Of a DNA stretch of 64,000 nucleotides, positions 58,966 to 64,000 are shown one piece after another. The notes under the pieces were generated by a model that saw only the letters and a list, made by a program, of their open reading frames with translations, made no database searches and was not told the DNA's origin. This DNA is from Exiguobacterium undae DSM 14481 (lineage in GTDB: Bacteria; Bacillota; Bacilli; Exiguobacteriales; Exiguobacteriaceae), in assembly GCF_000620805.1 (NCBI RefSeq), contig NZ_KK211187.1, forward strand, positions 2,791,389 to 2,855,388, read 5' to 3'. A program made the position numbers and the translations under genes. The stretch's first letter is position 1. The number at the start of each line of letters is the position of its first letter.

Positions 58966-61524
58966 TTAAAAGTCAAAATCACTGACAATTCCCAGATTAA
59001 TGGAGAATGGTATTTTCTCTGTTACAACTCCTGTTTCTAAATCTTTTACAAGTAAATAATAAGTTTTGTTACGATCATACGAAATACTTTTTAAGACAAA
59101 TTGAAGCTTAAATATACGATCTCCAGGGTTATCAAATGTACGATCTCCAATAATTGTTTCTTCATTGGATAACACCGTTCCATCAATATCTTCGATACAA
59201 ATAACCACTGTACGCGGAATCATCTTATCTTCGACTTTTTCTGTTTGGAAAAAATTCAAATTGAAAATACTATTCGTAATTTTGCGTGTCGAACTTGTGA
59301 GTTTAATGTCTACTTTTTGGAGAGCATAAGATCCCTTTTGACCAGCTCTTTTGTTTTTGTAGACAACTAACGGAACCACAACTTCTTGTAAACTTGCACC
59401 ACCATGAACAAAGTTGACGCCAGTCCCTTGCATGCGATTCCGAATCGTCCCATTTGGTACATAAGCTGTCAGTTGCTCTTCATTATCTATAATTGAAGAC
59501 AAGTTAATGCCAAGCTGTCCAGAAATTTCGCGTTTTTCTTTCGACATTACATAGCGACGTTTTATTTCGACCGCATTTAATACTTCATTACTTATTTTAT
59601 CGCTGTCTTCTAAGGCATCACGTTGATATAAAAAACCATGGTCAGCAGTGACGTAGATGTTCGTTCCACTTAAATCATCGCGAATCATCTTAACTAATGC
59701 ATATAACTGATTTAAAGCTGTTTCAACCGCGTTGAACGTATAAATTTCAGTGGAAGCTTTATCGCCCATCGCATCGATCGTGTCGTGGTAAATATACACA
59801 ACTCGCTTCCCTTTAAACGTTTCTCGGCGACCAGCTTTATTCATAGCGAGCATATCTTGGAAGTGAATAGCGAGACTGTCTTCTACATAAGATTCGATAA
59901 TCTTTTTGCGATTTTCGAGTCCCGCCGAATCTTTGTCGTCTACTAGGACGCGGCCATTTTCATCAAAATCTAACTTACGATGCGGTAGCAGTGCTGCCAT
60001 ACCTAACTTTGTTATAGAAGGTACTACGCCAAGCATTGACTGCATCTCACAAATACCTATTGTTTCAGAATTCAAGCGATCCATTAATTCCAATCCCACT
60101 TCATAACGCATTGCGTCTGAAATAATAACAAAGACACGTTCACCCTTTCGAACATGCGGAGCAACCGCTGACGAATAAAAACTTTGCTGACTTGGAACCC
60201 CCGGAAGCGACCATTCCTCAATCATTTCCGACTTAAGCGATTTCGACCAATGGGAGCTTAATTCGCCGATAAACCAGTTGGTATACAAGTGTTCAACAAG
60301 TTCTTTTAACTTTTTCACTAACTCGTGATTACTTTCTTCATCGTAGGCCACATAGAATTTCCGATAATACGTATCCATAACGAAATACTCATCACGGTAA
60401 GCTTTGTACAAATCAATAGCTGAGCCTTGTGGAATTCCTTGTTGATGTGCTTTATAAAACTCCTGCATTTTTACTGTGTAATAGAGAGCTTCGTAAATCG
60501 ATGCGTATTTTCCGTAATAATGTTTTACACGTCTCAATTTAATCAGCTTCGTGTACTCCTCATAATCTTCAAGCCTTTCCATTAAGTTATTCGCAATGTA
60601 GATAATAATGACTTTATCGATGTAAGGGAATGTATCAGCCTGTTTAAACTCATCTACCGGAATATCTTGTAGAATACTTGGCAGTTTAATTTCCTGCTCT
60701 ACCATTTCAGCATACTGATCAAAGACTAAACCATCTGCTTTATGATGCATCCAGTGATCAATAAATACCAACGCATTCGCCTTGTTTCGTACAGCTATAA
60801 AATCCTTTACACTCGTTAAATATTCATCGCTTATAGAATGCGTGAACGCTGTAACGGTTAAATGGATAAACAAAGTCTTCAAGGTCTTGGTTTCTCGCAC
60901 ATAGCCATAGTAATTCGCGACATATCGCCAAAATATATCTATATCAAAAAATCGTTTCAGTTGAGATAAAGGTTGGTTTTCATTCTCATTAAGCGTATCC
61001 AATAGTACTTCTTTTAACACTGCTTCAAAATCGGGTGTTTTCACATTACACAATACACTCATAATCGCCAATTCAATCGTTTCTTCCGAGTAAGACTCAA
61101 TAGCAAATGATTGAAATTTACGGAAACGTTCTTTATTGTTAAAAAATCGTTCGTGTTTTTTAATAATCGCTCTAAGAGAGGAATCTACCTGAAGTTCATT
61201 TAAGATAAGTGAAATTCGATCCGCGAAAAATGTCTTAGAATAAAGTACTGTATCTACTAACCAATTGTCTTCTACACTTTGTTCTAGATTGGTATAAATC
61301 AGATAAAAGGACGTCGGGTCTTCTTCTTCCAACAAATGCTTTATATAAAATGAATTTCGATCAGATAATGCTTGGACTTTAACATTTGGTAATGCTAATT
61401 GACCAATTTCCTCCGTAAATTCTTCGTCTTTATCCACCCAAAACACAAGCTTTCGTTGTTCGCCATCATTTAACGGTTCATCGAAGATGTCTTGTAGCGC
61501 GGACTCAATTTGTGTCATGTTCAT
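58966..61524 (-). CDS. pglZ: BREX protein PglZ (phosphatase-like)
   Basis: An 852-residue protein of the PglZ family, core of all BREX systems. The alkaline-phosphatase-superfamily domain is visible: metal-binding Asp470 in IISDAMRYE and Asp628-His629 in TADHGFLY, with a further VYIYHDTID segment between. The N-terminal ~400 residues are helical. PglZ works with PglX and BrxC in host methylation and phage exclusion, and its enzymatic target is unsettled. It is 30 bases downstream of pglX and 16 bases upstream of brxL. Confidence 0.95.
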   Translation of the reverse strand: MNMTQIESALQDIFDEPLNDGEQRKLVFWVDKDEEFTEEIGQLALPNVKVQALSDRNSFYIKHLLEEEDPTSFYLIYTNLEQSVEDNWLVDTVLYSKTFFADRISLILNELQVDSSLRAIIKKHERFFNNKERFRKFQSFAIESYSEETIELAIMSVLCNVKTPDFEAVLKEVLLDTLNENENQPLSQLKRFFDIDIFWRYVANYYGYVRETKTLKTLFIHLTVTAFTHSISDEYLTSVKDFIAVRNKANALVFIDHWMHHKADGLVFDQYAEMVEQEIKLPSILQDIPVDEFKQADTFPYIDKVIIIYIANNLMERLEDYEEYTKLIKLRRVKHYYGKYASIYEALYYTVKMQEFYKAHQQGIPQGSAIDLYKAYRDEYFVMDTYYRKFYVAYDEESNHELVKKLKELVEHLYTNWFIGELSSHWSKSLKSEMIEEWSLPGVPSQQSFYSSAVAPHVRKGERVFVIISDAMRYEVGLELMDRLNSETIGICEMQSMLGVVPSITKLGMAALLPHRKLDFDENGRVLVDDKDSAGLENRKKIIESYVEDSLAIHFQDMLAMNKAGRRETFKGKRVVYIYHDTIDAMGDKASTEIYTFNAVETALNQLYALVKMIRDDLSGTNIYVTADHGFLYQRDALEDSDKISNEVLNAVEIKRRYVMSKEKREISGQLGINLSSIIDNEEQLTAYVPNGTIRNRMQGTGVNFVHGGASLQEVVVPLVVYKNKRAGQKGSYALQKVDIKLTSSTRKITNSIFNLNFFQTEKVEDKMIPRTVVICIEDIDGTVLSNEETIIGDRTFDNPGDRIFKLQFVLKSISYDRNKTYYLLVKDLETGVVTEKIPFSINLGIVSDFDF

Positions 61525-61554
61525 AGCATTTACCTGCCTTTTAATTACTTCAGA

Positions 61555-64000
61555 CTATATCTTTGCCACTAAACCCTTAAATTTTTCATAGTTCACTTTC
61601 ACACCATCATCTAAGTCAATTTCAATTTGCATGTCTGCCATATGATGAAGCAACTCGTCGTAAGCTTTCAATTCATCGATTTTTTTGTCAATCGACTTGA
61701 GTTCTTTCTTAGCATTACTGATTTCTTTCGTAGTCAAATCTCCTTCAATAACATCAAGCAAGTCTTTCTTTTCCGCATCTAAGCGAATTTGAACTTCGTG
61801 TAAATAGTCTGTCCGAATACGAGAAAGCGTCGTTTTATCATAGCGATGCATATAAATCAAGCAGTTAAATGCCTTTTCCTTGCCTGATGTGAATAACCAG
61901 TAAATCGGTCTTTTTTTATATATCTTCACATGATCTTTATAGAAATCATTTAGAAAGTAACGGTGCAAAGACTCTCTAGATGTTTCGTTCTTTTTTCTTC
62001 CTATAGCTTCTGCAATAAATTCTAAATTTTCTTCGAGTTTTTCTTTATTAAATGTTGTTCGAACAAACTCTACAAACTTTGTAACAATATCATCTTCAAA
62101 ATAAGCATCGGGTAAAATTGTGATAATATTATTTTTATTTACTGAGAATGATGTATATAAATGCTCATTAAAGTCTCCACCATCATAAACTATGCCTTCT
62201 TTATCAAGTGAATAGCGACCAAAAAAGCAACCTATTGCATATGAAATAAATGCTCTAATATCATCTTCCACAGAAGCTTTACTCAATGTAATTTCGTCCT
62301 CTAAAACTTTACTATCTAAGTCACTATGAAGCGATAATAAATCAATAAATATTTGATTAATTTTTTCTTCGTTTGTTTGAGTTTTATAAAAACGAGTTTC
62401 CTTGTCTTTTTTCCAATTTAAAAAAGAGTTTAACATGTTGCTATCTTTATATTTATTATCTAAAAGTGGATTAACAAGAAAATTTCTCGATGTCTCAAAT
62501 GAATTCCAATCATCTTTTGCTAGCTCAACATTCTCTACAACTATTTCATTAACTTTTAATTTATTTTCATGAAAAGAATTTGGTAAAGATAAGGCATCGT
62601 TAACAGTTGTGTTTAAGGTAGGATTAATAGTTTTTAAAAGATATTGAGCTACATTTGAGTTCAAAAAGCCTAAGACATAGTAATCGTATTCGTAATTATC
62701 GTTAAAAATCGTTGGAGCACCTGAACTATACTGAGAACTTTCCTCTTTAATTCTAAATCCAGGTTTAGCTGAGGTTATTAAGTTCCAAGTCAACCCTTTT
62801 TTATTCCAAAATTTAGAGTTTACTAATCCTCCATGAGATGCATAAATTTCTTGTGCTTCTTTTGACCAATTCACAACGTATATATCATTACCGTAATACT
62901 TTTTAAATTCTCCTCCATTTAAATAGCTAATCCATTTCTTATTATTTTTAGAAATTTCCCAAAAATATCTAATAAATTTTTCATTATTATGAGTTTTATT
63001 TCTTCCACCTGATATAAAACTATCACCCAATTTTTCTCCTTTAAAAACGTCTGTGTTTGATAACCAGAATGCAATAGGGTTACCTGGAATTTTATTAAGG
63101 TTTTTTTGATTAAAAGAATAGAAATATGAAACAGATGGATTTTGAACAGCATTCACCGTACTTTTTCTTTTTTCTGCTGCTGTCTTCTTTTCAATCAATC
63201 GCAGATACAATCCATTACTGTCTGGGATTTCAATATTTCGAAGTACAAACGCTGTCGATTGAACGACTTCCCCACCAATTTCCTCAAATGCCCTTGGACC
63301 TAAGTGCAACATTGTATCAATAAATTTATTTTGAATGATTTTTTTTCTCATTTTCTTGAAACTAGATAAAAACATCCAAGAATGTTGATTTATGGCCGCA
63401 TAAAAACCGTCTTTTTTTAAGTAATAATCTACTTCCATAAAAGCAGCAAACAAATCTGATTTAGAGTCAGGATAATTCTTTTTAAGGAAATCTGATAATT
63501 CTTTGTTCATACTCCCTGCACCCATATAAGGTGGATTCATGATCACAATGTCATATTGCTTACTCATAATTTTTGTTTGTTTAATCAGAAGTGGTAGCTC
63601 AGTTATTACTTGATCACGCTTTTCAGCATCAAATATGTCAGATACTGGGCTCTCTTTAATCTCGTACAGTCTTTCTTCTAAATATTTTAAATCAGTTTCC
63701 CCCACTTGAATGAGCGAACCAAATGTTTTAGCATTTTGATATTGTTCAAAAAATGGTCTGGTTTGTGCGAATCTAGTTCCTTCGTAGTCTTTAACCATAT
63801 AGGAAATGACATCGTCATCCCAGCTATTCGTTTCCTGTATAGCTGCTAAGTTTAATGTAAGTCCTTCTTTTTCAATACTTCTTAGGAAGCGTCTATTGTA
63901 TTGTAATGCTTTCATAACCATTGAAAAACTTGCTAATTGATAAGCACGATCATCAATATCTAACCCATACAAATTGTTTTCAAGGATTAGTCTTGGGATT
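61555..64000 (-). CDS. pglX: BREX adenine methyltransferase PglX, 5' part outside the window
   Basis: The visible 815 codons are the C-terminal two thirds of PglX; the frame runs open to the window edge (IPRLILENNLYGLDIDDRAYQLAS is coding, split here). The usual length is ~1,150-1,230 residues, so ~350 N-terminal residues are missing. The catalytic motif IV of N6-adenine methyltransferases, NPPY, is at about 63519-63533. The target-recognition region follows (about 62300-63400). PglX methylates host DNA at a non-palindromic site and marks self. The recognition part is the most AT-rich and lowest in familiar motifs, as expected of a swapped specificity region. brxA, brxB and brxC should lie just beyond 64000. 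Confidence 0.93.
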   Translation of the reverse strand, partial: IPRLILENNLYGLDIDDRAYQLASFSMVMKALQYNRRFLRSIEKEGLTLNLAAIQETNSWDDDVISYMVKDYEGTRFAQTRPFFEQYQNAKTFGSLIQVGETDLKYLEERLYEIKESPVSDIFDAEKRDQVITELPLLIKQTKIMSKQYDIVIMNPPYMGAGSMNKELSDFLKKNYPDSKSDLFAAFMEVDYYLKKDGFYAAINQHSWMFLSSFKKMRKKIIQNKFIDTMLHLGPRAFEEIGGEVVQSTAFVLRNIEIPDSNGLYLRLIEKKTAAEKRKSTVNAVQNPSVSYFYSFNQKNLNKIPGNPIAFWLSNTDVFKGEKLGDSFISGGRNKTHNNEKFIRYFWEISKNNKKWISYLNGGEFKKYYGNDIYVVNWSKEAQEIYASHGGLVNSKFWNKKGLTWNLITSAKPGFRIKEESSQYSSGAPTIFNDNYEYDYYVLGFLNSNVAQYLLKTINPTLNTTVNDALSLPNSFHENKLKVNEIVVENVELAKDDWNSFETSRNFLVNPLLDNKYKDSNMLNSFLNWKKDKETRFYKTQTNEEKINQIFIDLLSLHSDLDSKVLEDEITLSKASVEDDIRAFISYAIGCFFGRYSLDKEGIVYDGGDFNEHLYTSFSVNKNNIITILPDAYFEDDIVTKFVEFVRTTFNKEKLEENLEFIAEAIGRKKNETSRESLHRYFLNDFYKDHVKIYKKRPIYWLFTSGKEKAFNCLIYMHRYDKTTLSRIRTDYLHEVQIRLDAEKKDLLDVIEGDLTTKEISNAKKELKSIDKKIDELKAYDELLHHMADMQIEIDLDDGVKVNYEKFKGLVAKI

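Noticed and set aside
63330-63350. Run of eight T's within pglX as a phase-variation tract
   Set aside because: The surrounding DNA is very AT-rich and eight is short; there is no repeat unit, and the frame is open through it.
1-64000. CRISPR arrays, tRNA or rRNA genes, insertion sequences
   Set aside because: No regularly spaced direct repeats, cloverleaf sequences, ribosomal RNA blocks or transposase frames were found by reading.

Overview
The window looks like a chromosomal segment of a low-to-moderate GC Gram-positive bacterium of the Bacillales. Strong AAGGAG-type ribosome binding sites, a stand-alone nitric oxide synthase oxygenase, YflT-type and universal stress proteins, a FusB-like EF-G-binding protein and YfiB/YfiC-like ABC exporters fit this. 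The overall feel is closest to Exiguobacterium. That genus call is recall-based inference and was not tested by a search. No rRNA, tRNA, insertion sequence or CRISPR array was seen.

Layout. 0-11.5 kb is housekeeping and stress: a small membrane protein, a universal stress protein, a YflT general stress protein, a TspO-like membrane protein, a frameshifted FusB-like gene, a membrane diguanylate cyclase, a large orphan histidine kinase, a secreted subtilase and a membrane-anchored MsrA-MsrB fusion. 11.6-18.4 kb is a reactive-sulfur locus. It holds a CstR-like persulfide sensor, a DsrE-like protein, several rhodaneses, a TusA-rhodanese fusion, a rhodanese-metallo-beta-lactamase protein, TusA, a TauE/SafE exporter, a LysR regulator and a second divergent TauE/SafE exporter. 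A second part at 25.9-27.8 kb holds CstB (persulfide dioxygenase-rhodanese) and another rhodanese. A shared 16-bp inverted repeat, (A/T)TACC-N6-(G/C)GTAT, lies at four promoter positions and ties both parts to the CstR-like repressor.

18.4-37.3 kb is mixed: a palindromic intergenic repeat, a YihY membrane protein, nitric oxide synthase with an overlapping NUDIX gene, a 30-residue peptide gene, an acetyltransferase, an APC permease, a repeat-built mechanosensitive-channel-like protein, a MarR-controlled heterodimeric ABC exporter, a cation diffusion facilitator, a thioredoxin, an Excalibur protein, and a TPR protein divergent from an M20-like peptidase with an unusual N-terminal domain. 37.4-45.7 kb is a beta-glucan utilisation locus: LacI regulator, binding protein, two permeases, GH1 glucosidase and a secreted GH16 glucanase. 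It has palindromic operators and no ATPase of its own.

46-64 kb is accessory in character. It contains small and unrecognised genes, an ABC-2 transporter next to a regulator that fuses a degenerate ABC ATPase to a LytTR DNA-binding domain, a five-helix membrane protein, and a 1394-residue superfamily 1 helicase with a C-terminal MTES_1575/Vsr-like nuclease. That gene converges on the 3' end of a BREX phage-defence operon (pglX, pglZ, brxL), whose 5' part lies beyond the window. The BREX genes are visibly more AT-rich than the rest. The helicase-nuclease beside BREX is the best candidate here for an undescribed or poorly described defence component.
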